From CBDULQ01 sp965368115 (GTDB lineage Bacteria; Pseudomonadota; Gammaproteobacteria; SZUA-229), in the NCBI GenBank assembly GCA_965368115.1, contig CBDULQ010000051.1, positions 1 to 17,333 on the forward strand: a DNA stretch of 17,333 nucleotides, given 5' to 3'. Below, one piece after another: positions 5,930 through 13,920 of this stretch. A model generated the notes under the pieces. That model worked only from the letters and a program-made list of their open reading frames with translations, was not told the DNA's origin and made no database searches. The translations under genes and the position numbers were made by a program. Within the stretch, counting starts at the first letter, position 1. Every line of letters begins with the position of its first letter.

Positions 5930-6238
5930 ATGGCAATGTTACACACTGTAAACAAATCACCGTTCGAGCGTAACTCTCTGAACTCATGCCTGGCCATGGC
6001 GAAGAGTGGAAGCTCAGTTTTGTTGATTGAAGATGGAATTTTCGCTGCACTGAAAGGCACTTCCGTGTCTGACGCTGTTAGCAAAGCTATGGACGGTATT
6101 ACATTCTACGTGCTCGGTCCCGATCTGAACGCCCGTGGAATGACCGAGGACCAGATAATCGACGGTATCAAAGTTGTCGATTACGAGGGTTTTGTAGACC
6201 TGACCGCTGAGCATGAGAATTTTCAGGCTTGGTTATAA
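5930..6238 (+). CDS. dsrH: Sulfur relay subunit DsrH (TusB family)
   Basis: DsrH is the smallest member of the DsrEFH complex. Residues MLHTVNKSPFERNSLNSCLA carry the conserved cysteine at position 20, the residue known in the family to hold a persulfide, and LLIEDGIFAALKG (31-43) is the TusB signature. At 102 residues it is of normal length. AGGAGAT precedes the ATG. A second in-frame ATG two codons later is possible but has no better spacing. Confidence 0.96.
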   Translation: MAMLHTVNKSPFERNSLNSCLAMAKSGSSVLLIEDGIFAALKGTSVSDAVSKAMDGITFYVLGPDLNARGMTEDQIIDGIKVVDYEGFVDLTAEHENFQAWL

Positions 6239-6272
6239 CTTTTTGATTCAAGCTTAATTAGGAGTAGACAAG

Positions 6273-6605
6273 ATGCCTATCGAAGTTAACGGTAAATCTC
6301 TTGAAACCGATGAGGAAGGTTACCTGGCTAACCTGAACGACTGGGAGCCCGAAGTTGCGACTGTAATGGCTAAACTGGACGACCAGGAACTGACCGAAAA
6401 CCACTGGGAAGTTATCAACTTCCTGCGTGAATACTACGACGAATATCAGATCGCTCCTGCAGTTCGCGTTCTGACCAAAGCTATCGGCAAGAAGCTGGGC
6501 AAAGAAAAAGGCAACAGCAAGTACCTGTACGAACTGTTCCCTTACGGCCCTGGTAAGCAAGCGTGTAAATACGCTGGTCTGCCCAAGCCGACTGGTTGCG
6601 TTTAA
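6273..6605 (+). CDS. dsrC: Sulfur carrier DsrC
   Basis: DsrC is the sulfur-carrying partner of DsrAB and DsrK; its C-terminal arm swings sulfur as a persulfide or trisulfide. The two catalytic cysteines are present: C98 in GKQACKYAG and the penultimate C109 in PTGCV, ten residues apart, which distinguishes true DsrC from TusE. The protein is 110 residues, and TAGGAG precedes the ATG. A TATAAC hexamer at 6234-6239 could be part of an internal promoter, such as is known before dsrC in Allochromatium, but no -35 is visible. A very stable hairpin follows the stop codon. Codon bias is strong. Confidence 0.98.
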   Translation: MPIEVNGKSLETDEEGYLANLNDWEPEVATVMAKLDDQELTENHWEVINFLREYYDEYQIAPAVRVLTKAIGKKLGKEKGNSKYLYELFPYGPGKQACKYAGLPKPTGCV

Positions 6606-6615
6606 TCGACGCCTG

Positions 6616-6641
6616 TCAGAGGGGAGTTGTCTCCCCTCTGA
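6616..6641 (+). terminator. Perfect 11-bp hairpin after dsrC (terminator-like or mRNA-stabilising)
   Basis: TCAGAGGGGAG (6616-6626), loop TTGT, CTCCCCTCTGA (6631-6641): an uninterrupted 11-bp stem with a tetraloop, 11 nt after the dsrC stop. No U-run follows, so it is a poor intrinsic terminator. I infer a block to 3' exonucleases or a processing point that raises dsrC mRNA relative to dsrM and later genes. Confidence 0.65.
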
Positions 6642-6691
6642 TCCATTAAATCAACAATAGAATTAACTTTTACGTTGCGGAGTACAACTCG

Positions 6692-7480
6692 ATGTCCACC
6701 CTTTATGCTGTACTGTTCATCGCTGCGACCATCCTTATGTTTGGTTTGCTGGCGCGTAAAATTTATCAGTACTGGACAACCCCTGCTCCTTTAAAGATTC
6801 CGACAACACCGGCGCCTAAAACCAAAGGCGGCGTTGTTCTGCGCATGGCCAAGGAAGTCATCTTCTTTGCTGCTCTGTTCCGCGCAACCAAGTGGACCTG
6901 GCTGTTTGGCTGGATGTTCCATGTAGGCCTGGCCCTGGCGTTCATTCGCCATCTGCGTTACGTCATTACCCCTGATGGCGCGCTGGGCTTCCTGTGGCCC
7001 CTGATCAACAATGAAATCGTTCTGAGTTTCGGCCGATATGCCGGCTTTGCGATTGCCGTCGGCCTGCTCGGCCTGCTGGGTCGTCGTATATTCGTGGCCC
7101 GTGTACGTTACATCTCTGCACCGTCTGATTACCTGATGTTGTTGCTGATTCTGTTCATCGCAATCAGTGGCCTGATCATGAGTTTTGTCGCTCACATCGA
7201 TATAGTCCAGCTGAAACAGTACATGCTGGGCATCTTTGTCTTCGACTGGAAAGAACTGCCGGTAAGCGGCCCGCTGCTGATCCATCTGGGTCTGGCCATG
7301 GTGCTGATGGCTGTACTGCCGATCAGCAAACTGCTGCACATCCCGGGCGTGTTCTTCTCGCCGAGTCGTAACCAGGTTGATAACCCGCGTGAAAAACGTC
7401 ATATCGCCGACTGGGCCAAGAAATATGACGAAACCCGTGGTAGTGATAAGCACGCAGCAGCGGCACAAGCAAAACAATAA
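6692..7480 (+). CDS. dsrM: Membrane cytochrome b subunit DsrM
   Basis: DsrM is the NarI-like di-heme b membrane subunit of the DsrMKJOP complex, exchanging electrons between quinone and DsrK. At 262 residues it shows hydrophobic segments near 4-21, 70-90, 112-132, 147-167 and 195-215, with candidate heme-ligand histidines in or next to them (H77, H87, H168, H198, H216). The ATG follows GCGGAG. The soluble tail after 216 is polar and ends in an Ala/Gln-rich stretch. It is separated from dsrC by the 11-bp hairpin and followed by dsrK after 39 nt. Confidence 0.96.
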   Translation: MSTLYAVLFIAATILMFGLLARKIYQYWTTPAPLKIPTTPAPKTKGGVVLRMAKEVIFFAALFRATKWTWLFGWMFHVGLALAFIRHLRYVITPDGALGFLWPLINNEIVLSFGRYAGFAIAVGLLGLLGRRIFVARVRYISAPSDYLMLLLILFIAISGLIMSFVAHIDIVQLKQYMLGIFVFDWKELPVSGPLLIHLGLAMVLMAVLPISKLLHIPGVFFSPSRNQVDNPREKRHIADWAKKYDETRGSDKHAAAAQAKQ

Positions 7481-7519
7481 CCGCTCAGGCGAAAAAGAGA
7501 ATATATCGAGGACTCCATT

Positions 7520-9088
7520 GTGGCTGATTTCGAAGTTCCAGAATTAAAAGAATATCCTGTCGTTCCGATGCCCAAAGACGGTGTAATGGATCACCTGTCT
7601 CCTTTTGTGGCCAAGCCGGAATTCCAGGAAGCTCTGCACTATCCCGGTAAGAAAATCGTCGTTGAAGGCGAGAACCCCAAGTACGTCCTGGTTGACGGCT
7701 GGAAAGAGAAAGCCATCGACAAGATGGGCGACCTGCTGGGCCGTTACCGCGGTCTGCGCGTATTCCTGGATTCCTGTGTGAAATGCGGTGCCTGCACCGA
7801 TAAATGTCATTACTTCCTGGGTACCACCGACGCCAAGAACATGCCGGTTGCTCGCCAGGACCTGCTGCGTAAGGTATACCGCCGTTACTTTACCTTCGCC
7901 GGTAAATATTTCCCCAAACTGGTTGGCGCCGTCGATCTGACTGAAGACGTGGTTGACGACTGGTACAGTTATTTCCACCAGTGTTCAGAGTGCCGTCGTT
8001 GCTCCGTATTCTGCCCTTACGGCATCGATACTGCCGAAGTCACCATGGCGGCTCGTGAAATTCTGGCGCACATCGGTAAAGGCCAGAAATACGACAACGA
8101 GATCATCGGCAAGGTATTTACCATCGGTAACAACCTGGGCCTGCCCGAGCCTGCACTGGCCGACTCTCTGGAAGGCCTGGAAGAAGACATCTACGACGAT
8201 ATCGAAGTTCCGGTTAAGCTCCCGCTCGACCAGGAAGGCGTTGATATTCTGCTGGTTACACCGTCTGCTGACTTTTTTGCGGAACCGCACGTTGACGGCC
8301 TGATGGGTTACGCCAAAGTATTCCACGCCACCGGCGCCAGCTGGACCCTGAGTTCAAAGGCATCGGAAGCAGCTAACTTCGGCCTGTTCATCGGAAGTTA
8401 CGAAAACATGCAGCGTATTTCCATGCGTATTCGTGAAGCCGCCCAGGAGCTGGGTGTTAAGCGCATCGTTTACGGTGAATGTGGTCACGCCTGGCGCGTT
8501 GGCTACAGCTTCCTGAATACGCTGGCCGGTCCGTTTGATTTCCTGGACCAGAATTACCCCATTCCTCAGCATATTTGTGAATACACCAAAGATGCGCTGG
8601 ATAAAGGCTTATTGAACATCGACAAATCGGCGAACGATGACATGACGCTCACGTTCCATGATTCCTGCAACGTGGCGCGCGCCTCCGGTATGGGTAACTA
8701 CCCTGGCGGCCAGTTTGATATTCCACGCGCAGTCATCAAGGCGGTTTGTAACAACTATGTCGACATGGAACATGACACCATTCGCGACGCCACGTTCTGT
8801 TGTGGTGGCGGTGGCGGTCTGCTCACTGACGACTTGATGGAACTACGTGTTAAAGGTGCCCTGCCTCGTGCAACCGCACTGACTAACGCAGTGAAGGAAA
8901 ATGGCGTCACTCACATGGCGGCGATCTGTGCAATCTGTAAGTCGCAGTTTACCAAGGTACTGCCCTACTACGGCTTTACCATGGATCAGATTGTCAGCGT
9001 CCACCAGCTGGTGAGCAACGCGATCATCCTGGAAGGCCAGGTCACCGAAGGTGACGGCGATGATGACGAGGGTGATGCCGAAGAATAA
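7520..9088 (+). CDS. dsrK: HdrD-like iron-sulfur subunit DsrK
   Basis: DsrK is the cytoplasmic catalytic subunit of DsrMKJOP, thought to act on DsrC disulfide or trisulfide like the HdrD subunit of heterodisulfide reductase. Two 4Fe-4S motifs are visible: C86, C89, C92, C96 (CVKCGACTDKC) and C155, C158, C161, C165 (CSECRRCSVFC). A C-terminal CCG domain follows with C383 (HDSC), C427/C428 (CCGGGGG) and C470/C473 (CAIC), the ligand set of the special 4Fe-4S catalytic cluster. Translation starts at GTG, with GAGG 8 nt before it. The protein is 522 residues and ends in an unusually acidic tail (GDGDDDEGDAEE). Confidence 0.97.
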   Translation: MADFEVPELKEYPVVPMPKDGVMDHLSPFVAKPEFQEALHYPGKKIVVEGENPKYVLVDGWKEKAIDKMGDLLGRYRGLRVFLDSCVKCGACTDKCHYFLGTTDAKNMPVARQDLLRKVYRRYFTFAGKYFPKLVGAVDLTEDVVDDWYSYFHQCSECRRCSVFCPYGIDTAEVTMAAREILAHIGKGQKYDNEIIGKVFTIGNNLGLPEPALADSLEGLEEDIYDDIEVPVKLPLDQEGVDILLVTPSADFFAEPHVDGLMGYAKVFHATGASWTLSSKASEAANFGLFIGSYENMQRISMRIREAAQELGVKRIVYGECGHAWRVGYSFLNTLAGPFDFLDQNYPIPQHICEYTKDALDKGLLNIDKSANDDMTLTFHDSCNVARASGMGNYPGGQFDIPRAVIKAVCNNYVDMEHDTIRDATFCCGGGGGLLTDDLMELRVKGALPRATALTNAVKENGVTHMAAICAICKSQFTKVLPYYGFTMDQIVSVHQLVSNAIILEGQVTEGDGDDDEGDAEE

Positions 9089-9126
9089 TCGGCATTCCTT
9101 CACCAAACAGTTTTTTAACCAGATTC

Positions 9127-9183
9127 CGTAACGGCTGGAATTGATACCATCCCCCCGGGGCCAGTGACAACCCAACCGTTACG
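9127..9183 (+). repeat. Inverted repeat and folded leader between dsrK and dsrL
   Basis: CGTAACGG (9127-9134) and CCGTTACG (9176-9183) are exact inverted 8-mers. Inside them CTGG (9135-9138) pairs with CCAG (9161-9164), giving a 12-bp helix with one 11-nt bulge, and a CCCCGGGG palindrome (9153-9160) sits in the loop. No U-run follows. The 137-nt gap is the longest within the main operon, so this is probably a translation or mRNA-stability element for dsrL. Confidence 0.45.
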
Positions 9184-9225
9184 AAGCTATTAACCATACG
9201 GCATTAAGCATATAGGAGAACAGGC

Positions 9226-11193
9226 ATGGCAACCTCCAGCGAAGACATGCAAGCTAAGAACTTAACCTTCCGTCGTTTTGAGGATGGTGAACACCAATGG
9301 GATAGTATGCACGACAAGATTTTCGTGCAGGATACTTCTTATAAGTGCCCTACCTATGTGCATCGCACACCACCATGTCAGGGTAGCTGTCCTTCTGGCG
9401 AAGACATTCGTGGCTGGCTGGATATCATTCGTGGTATCGAAGTCCCCCCCGAAGGTGTCACTAAAGAAGAATACGCTTTCCGTCGCTCTACTACTGCGAA
9501 CCCCTTCCCTGCGATGATGGGTCGTGTATGTCCGGCACCTTGCCAGACCGGTTGTAACCGTAACAACGTTGATGACTTCGTAGGCATCAACTCTGTTGAA
9601 CAATACATCGGTGACAGCGCTTTCGCCGGCAAATACGTATTCGGCGACCTGCCTGCTCTGGGCAACAAGAAAGTCGCTATCGTTGGTGGTGGCCCTGCTG
9701 GTATGGCTGCAGCTTACCAACTGCGTAAGATGGGCATCGGCAGCACCATTTTCGACGACCACGCTGAACTGGGCGGCATGATGCGCTACGGCATCCCCGG
9801 CTATCGTACTCCGCGTGACGTTCTGGACCACGAATGCAACCGTATCCTGGATATGGGCGGTGTCGAAACCAAGATGAGCACTCGTGTTGGTAAAGACGTT
9901 GCTGTTGCTGATCTGGAAAAAGAATATGACGCCATCCTGTGGGCCATGGGTTGTAAGAAAGGCCGTGGTCTGCCGCTAGAAGGCTGGGACGAAACTCCGA
10001 ACTGCGTATCTGCAGTTGAGTTCCTGGAACAGTTCAACAAAGGCGAAATGAAGTACACCGCCAACAAGGTCCTGTGTGTAGGTGGTGGTGATACCTCTAT
10101 CGACGTGGTTTCCGTATCGCGTCGTATCGGAACGCTGAAAAATCTGACCGAAAACCCGGAAGACGCGGTTACCGGCAAGATCACTCACGGCGACGTGAAT
10201 GATGCCGACAAGAAGCCTTGTGACAACGTGACCCTGACTGCTCTGTTCAAGCGCGAAGAAATGACCGCTGCCGAGCACGAAGTCAACGACGCACTGAAAG
10301 AAGGCGTTGTGATCATGAACGAAGTCATGCCGGTTGAAATCATTCGTGAAAACGGCCGCGCTACCGCACTGAAACTGGCTGATTGCAAATTCGAAGGCAA
10401 TGCCCCGGTTCTGGTCGAAGGTGGTAAGGAATACATCGTTGAATGTGACATGATCGTATCTGCAATCGGTCAGTACGGCGACCTGGACGGCCTGGAAGAT
10501 TTCGACAACGGTCGTGCCCTGATCGACGCTGACAACTTCTACCAGGTGCCTGGTAAAGCCGGTCACTTCGTATGTGGCGACATCGTACGTCCTCACCTGC
10601 TGACCACTGCTATCGGCCAGGCATCTGTTGCCGCTGAAACCATCGCTGCTTACGTAAACCAGCAAGAGAAGAAGAAGCGTCCTAAAGTTGACGTTCATCA
10701 CTTCAACCTGCTGAGCAAGCTGGACGAAGCCAAGCTGAGCCCGGACACCTTCGCAGACAAAGGCCTGGAAGAAGACGAACAGCGCGGCACCTGTGACAAG
10801 GACTTCGCGGTTCACAACTATCAGGACCGCTCTGCTCAGGAAATCATTTCCACCGATCAGATGTTCCTGGGTCACTTCGGCTTTGAAGCACGCAACCTGC
10901 GCACTGAAGACGTACCTTCCTCTGACGAAGTTCTGGGTCACTTCCATGAGCGCATGGCCGGTCTGGCTGAAGAGCAGGCTGTTGCAGAAGCCAACCGTTG
11001 CATGAGCTGCGGCATGTGCTTCGAGTGTGACAACTGCGTTATCTTCTGTCCTCAGGACGCGGTATTCAAAGTCAGCAAGGATAAGCACACCACCGGCCGT
11101 TATGTCGACACCGACTACAGCAAGTGCATCGGCTGTCATATCTGTTCAGATGTATGCCCCACCGGTTACATCGACATGGGTATGGGTGAGTAA
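9226..11193 (+). CDS. dsrL: NAD(P)H:acceptor iron-sulfur flavoprotein DsrL
   Basis: DsrL resembles the small subunit of glutamate synthase and links DsrAB to the NAD(P)(H) pool; in sulfur oxidisers it takes electrons from sulfide-level oxidation. In order: an N-terminal dicluster region with C41, C51, C55 and C102, C106, C110; an FAD Rossmann motif AIVGGGPAGMAAAY (about 151-164); an NAD(P) motif VLCVGGGDTSID (281-292); and a C-terminal two-cluster ferredoxin domain beginning CMSCGMC (592) and CIGCHIC (634). At 655 residues it has the length of the sulfur-oxidiser form. AGGAGAA precedes the ATG. Its location between dsrK and dsrJ is the usual oxidative order. Confidence 0.97.
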   Translation: MATSSEDMQAKNLTFRRFEDGEHQWDSMHDKIFVQDTSYKCPTYVHRTPPCQGSCPSGEDIRGWLDIIRGIEVPPEGVTKEEYAFRRSTTANPFPAMMGRVCPAPCQTGCNRNNVDDFVGINSVEQYIGDSAFAGKYVFGDLPALGNKKVAIVGGGPAGMAAAYQLRKMGIGSTIFDDHAELGGMMRYGIPGYRTPRDVLDHECNRILDMGGVETKMSTRVGKDVAVADLEKEYDAILWAMGCKKGRGLPLEGWDETPNCVSAVEFLEQFNKGEMKYTANKVLCVGGGDTSIDVVSVSRRIGTLKNLTENPEDAVTGKITHGDVNDADKKPCDNVTLTALFKREEMTAAEHEVNDALKEGVVIMNEVMPVEIIRENGRATALKLADCKFEGNAPVLVEGGKEYIVECDMIVSAIGQYGDLDGLEDFDNGRALIDADNFYQVPGKAGHFVCGDIVRPHLLTTAIGQASVAAETIAAYVNQQEKKKRPKVDVHHFNLLSKLDEAKLSPDTFADKGLEEDEQRGTCDKDFAVHNYQDRSAQEIISTDQMFLGHFGFEARNLRTEDVPSSDEVLGHFHERMAGLAEEQAVAEANRCMSCGMCFECDNCVIFCPQDAVFKVSKDKHTTGRYVDTDYSKCIGCHICSDVCPTGYIDMGMGE

Positions 11194-11261
11194 TCCAAAC
11201 TGATTAAAATATAAATCGGTCCAGCTCCAGGGAAGGCGCTGACGATCAGGAGAGAATAAGA

Positions 11262-11708
11262 ATGCTGCAGTTGAAAAAACTCATGCAGACAACATCACTC
11301 GCAATCGTGGGAAGTGCCTTACTGGCGCTTTCCTCTTTTGCCGTTGCTGATTCTGAATTACTCGCTACAGCAAAAGCAAAAAGCGAACAATGCGTAGAAC
11401 CGACACCGGAAATGCGTAAAAACCATTTTGAGTACATTCTCCATCAACGTGACCGCACCATGCACGAAGGCATCCGTACCAAGCAGTACAGCCTGAAAGA
11501 ATGCATCAACTGTCACGTACCTGAGAAGGCTAGCCTGCATTACGGTGATGACAAGCATTTCTGCAGTAGTTGCCACAACTATGCCGCAGTAAAGATCGAT
11601 TGTTTCCAGTGCCATGCGGACACCCCGGGCAACCTGCCGCAACAATCCATGAACATGTCATCGTTTCCACACCATGCTGTTAAGCCAGCACAAGGAGTGT
11701 CGAAATGA
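11262..11708 (+). CDS. dsrJ: Periplasmic triheme cytochrome c DsrJ
   Basis: DsrJ is the periplasm-facing cytochrome of DsrMKJOP. A Sec-type signal or anchor (about 1-30, ending SSFAVAD) is followed by three CXXCH sites: CINCH (81-85), CSSCH (101-105) and CFQCH (114-118). C44 (SEQCVEP) is outside these motifs and sits where the family has the cysteine that gives one heme its unusual His/Cys axial ligation. The protein is 148 residues. AGGAG precedes the ATG, and the stop overlaps the dsrO start (ATGA), so the two are translationally coupled. Confidence 0.97.
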   Translation: MLQLKKLMQTTSLAIVGSALLALSSFAVADSELLATAKAKSEQCVEPTPEMRKNHFEYILHQRDRTMHEGIRTKQYSLKECINCHVPEKASLHYGDDKHFCSSCHNYAAVKIDCFQCHADTPGNLPQQSMNMSSFPHHAVKPAQGVSK

Positions 11709-12460
11709 GTATTAAAGAAACCATTAACATCGCTCGTCGCGATTTCGTAGGTAAATCTGCGACGACCGTCGCCGGTATGGCCATTGCGCCCGGCGTATTC
11801 CTCAATCAGGTCGCACAAGCCAAACCGGCTGATCAGCCCGTCACCGACGAACGTCGCTGGGGCCTGCTTATCGACACCGGTAAATGCGCAAGCGGTTGTA
11901 CCGAGTGCGTATCAGCCTGTAACAAGGAAAACGGTCTGGTTTCTCACGACCGTCCGAAGACAGACCAGGTCTGGATCCGCAAGATCAAACTACGCGATCG
12001 CCAGACTCAACACGTCACATCTCTACCCATGATGTGCCAGCATTGTGAACACCCGCCCTGTGCGGACGTGTGCCCCACCGGTGCATCGTTCAAGCGTGCT
12101 GACGGCATCGTTCTGGTGGATCGCCACATCTGTATCGGTTGCCGCTACTGCATGATGGCCTGTCCGTACAAAGCCCGTTCTTTCGCTCACGAAACTGTGG
12201 AAGAGCCGGTCGAATACGCACCGCGCGGCAAAGGCACCGTCGAGTCCTGCACCCTGTGTGTACACCGCATCGACGAAAACGGTGAGAATGCGACACCCGC
12301 CTGTGTCGAAGCCTGTAACAAGGCCGAACATGGCGCAATGATTTTTGGTGATCTGAAAAACCCTGAAAGCGCCATTTCCAGAGAACTGGAAAAACACGGC
12401 GGCACAGAAATTCGAGCCGATCTTGGCCTTAACACCGGCGTCCGCTACCAGGGCATCTAA
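11705..12460 (+). CDS. dsrO: Periplasmic four-cluster ferredoxin DsrO, Tat substrate
   Basis: DsrO is an NrfC/DmsB-type electron carrier anchored to DsrP. A twin-arginine signal RRDFVGK (11-17) and hydrophobic stretch (about 18-38) indicate folded export. Four cysteine groups bind four 4Fe-4S clusters: 61/65/68/72, 111/114/119/123, 143/146/149/153 and 182/185/200/204. At 251 residues it is of normal length. The start overlaps dsrJ by 4 nt, and dsrP follows after 20 nt. Confidence 0.97.
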   Translation: MSIKETINIARRDFVGKSATTVAGMAIAPGVFLNQVAQAKPADQPVTDERRWGLLIDTGKCASGCTECVSACNKENGLVSHDRPKTDQVWIRKIKLRDRQTQHVTSLPMMCQHCEHPPCADVCPTGASFKRADGIVLVDRHICIGCRYCMMACPYKARSFAHETVEEPVEYAPRGKGTVESCTLCVHRIDENGENATPACVEACNKAEHGAMIFGDLKNPESAISRELEKHGGTEIRADLGLNTGVRYQGI

Positions 12461-12480
12461 AGAGAGCTTTGTAGAAAACG

Positions 12481-13701
12481 ATGAAAACTATACGCTTACA
12501 AGAAATCGACGGTAACAGCACGAGCTATCTGTTTTTGATTGGCCTGCTCGGTGCTTTTGTCCTGGGGGCTCTGGGTTCAGCCTACTACATGGAACACAAC
12601 GGCCACTGGGTCACCGGCATGAACAACCAGGTGGTCTGGGGCATGCCTCATGTGTTTGCCGTGTTCCTGATTGTCGCCGCTTCCGGCGCGCTGAACGTGG
12701 CTTCCATTTCATCCGTATTCAACAAGAAGATGTACAAACCGCTGGCGCCGCTGTCAGCCCTGCTGTCGCTTGCACTGCTGGCCGGTGGCCTGATGATCCT
12801 GGTGCTCGACCTGGGCCGTCCGGACCGTCTCGTGGTCGCCATGACCTACTACAACTTCAAGTCCATCTTCGCCTGGAACATGATTCTGTATAACGGCTTC
12901 TTCCTGTTCGTCGGTATTTACCTGTGGTTCATGCTCGACCGCACCATGAAGAAATATACCCGTTATGCCGGTTTTGCCGCATTTATCTGGCGTCTGATCC
13001 TGACCACCGGTACCGGTTCGATCTTCGGTTTCCTGGTGGCCCGCGCCGGCTACGATGCTGCCATGCTGGCTCCCATGTTCGTGATCATGTCGTTTGCTTT
13101 CGGCCTGGCCATTTTCATTCTGGTTCTGATGGCCGCGTACAACTGGACCGACCGCCCACTGGGTGACGCGGTTCTGAACCGCCTGCGTAATCTGCTCGGC
13201 GTGTTCATTGGTGCGGTACTGTACTTCGTGATCGTCTATCACCTGACCAATCTGTACGCCACCGAGCACCACGGTTGGGAAGCCTTCATCCTGACTGGCG
13301 CCAACGGCGGTGCGGCCTATTCCAAGATGTTCTGGATCGGCCAGATCATTCTGGGCAGCCTGATCCCGCTGGTACTGATTTACACCCCGGCGCTGCAAAG
13401 CCGTAAGACGCTGATCATGGCCAGTATCCTGGTGGTACTGGGTGGCCTGGCGGCCATGTACACCCTGATCATTGGTGGTCAGGCTTATCCGCTGGAAATG
13501 TTCCCAGGTATGGAAGTACTGGAAAGTGGCTTCATGGACGGTGTTGCAACACAGTATGTACCGACCGTGTGGGAAACCCTGCTCGGCCTCGGCGGTTTCG
13601 CAGTAGCCATGATCATCGTCGCCATCGGCGTGAAGATCCTCGGCTTCCTGCCGCAAACCCTTGCGGATTCGGCAACCGATCCCCATCATAAGGCTGAATA
13701 A
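12481..13701 (+). CDS. dsrP: NrfD/PsrC-family integral membrane subunit DsrP
   Basis: DsrP is the large membrane subunit that connects DsrO and DsrJ to the quinone pool. In its 406 residues I count ten hydrophobic segments (about 17-36, 53-75, 91-111, 130-150, 163-184, 192-220, 239-258, 283-302, 311-331, 363-390), as in the NrfD family. LDLGRPDR (109-116) after the third segment is a family signature. The ribosome binding site is weak (AGAGAG about 14 nt upstream), so translation may depend on coupling to dsrO. It is the last gene before a strong terminator. Confidence 0.96.
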   Translation: MKTIRLQEIDGNSTSYLFLIGLLGAFVLGALGSAYYMEHNGHWVTGMNNQVVWGMPHVFAVFLIVAASGALNVASISSVFNKKMYKPLAPLSALLSLALLAGGLMILVLDLGRPDRLVVAMTYYNFKSIFAWNMILYNGFFLFVGIYLWFMLDRTMKKYTRYAGFAAFIWRLILTTGTGSIFGFLVARAGYDAAMLAPMFVIMSFAFGLAIFILVLMAAYNWTDRPLGDAVLNRLRNLLGVFIGAVLYFVIVYHLTNLYATEHHGWEAFILTGANGGAAYSKMFWIGQIILGSLIPLVLIYTPALQSRKTLIMASILVVLGGLAAMYTLIIGGQAYPLEMFPGMEVLESGFMDGVATQYVPTVWETLLGLGGFAVAMIIVAIGVKILGFLPQTLADSATDPHHKAE

Positions 13702-13709
13702 GCCGGGTA

Positions 13710-13730
13710 CGGGATAACTTGAATATCCCG
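13710..13730 (+). repeat. 7-bp hairpin CGGGATA/TATCCCG after dsrP
   Basis: CGGGATA (13710-13716) and TATCCCG (13724-13730) are perfectly inverted around ACTTGAA, 8 nt after the dsrP stop. No U-run follows. It may protect the mRNA end ahead of the true terminator. The arms contain the same TATCCC core as the elements upstream of dsrA, in everted orientation, so an operator role cannot be excluded. Confidence 0.45.
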
Positions 13731-13757
13731 AACAACACAATGACTGGTGATACCTAC

Positions 13758-13794
13758 AACGGCTCGTGGACACTCTACGGGCCGTTTGTTTTTT
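13758..13794 (+). terminator. Intrinsic terminator ending the dsrA-P operon
   Basis: AACGGCTCGT (13758-13767) pairs with ACGGGCCGTT (13777-13786) through ten pairs including one G-U, with a 9-nt loop, and is followed at once by TGTTTTTT. This is a standard strong rho-independent terminator. It separates dsrN onward from the main operon. Confidence 0.85.
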
Positions 13795-13864
13795 GGCAAA
13801 GAGGTCGTGCACAGATGAATGCGCATAGATGCAGGTCGACTGAACTCAGGTCTCGCCGCATAGC

Positions 13865-13892
13865 GTATGCAGATTTTGTCTGCGTACATTTT
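13865..13892 (+). terminator. 9-bp hairpin in the dsrN leader, possible attenuator
   Basis: GTATGCAGA (13865-13873), loop TTTTG, TCTGCGTAC (13879-13887): nine pairs with one G-U, followed by ATTTT. It ends 33 nt before the dsrN start. It could be a second weak terminator or a regulatory leader element. No convincing promoter was found in 13795-13920. Confidence 0.4.
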
Positions 13893-13920
13893 CGTTAATT
13901 AGCGGACCCCATTCTTCACC

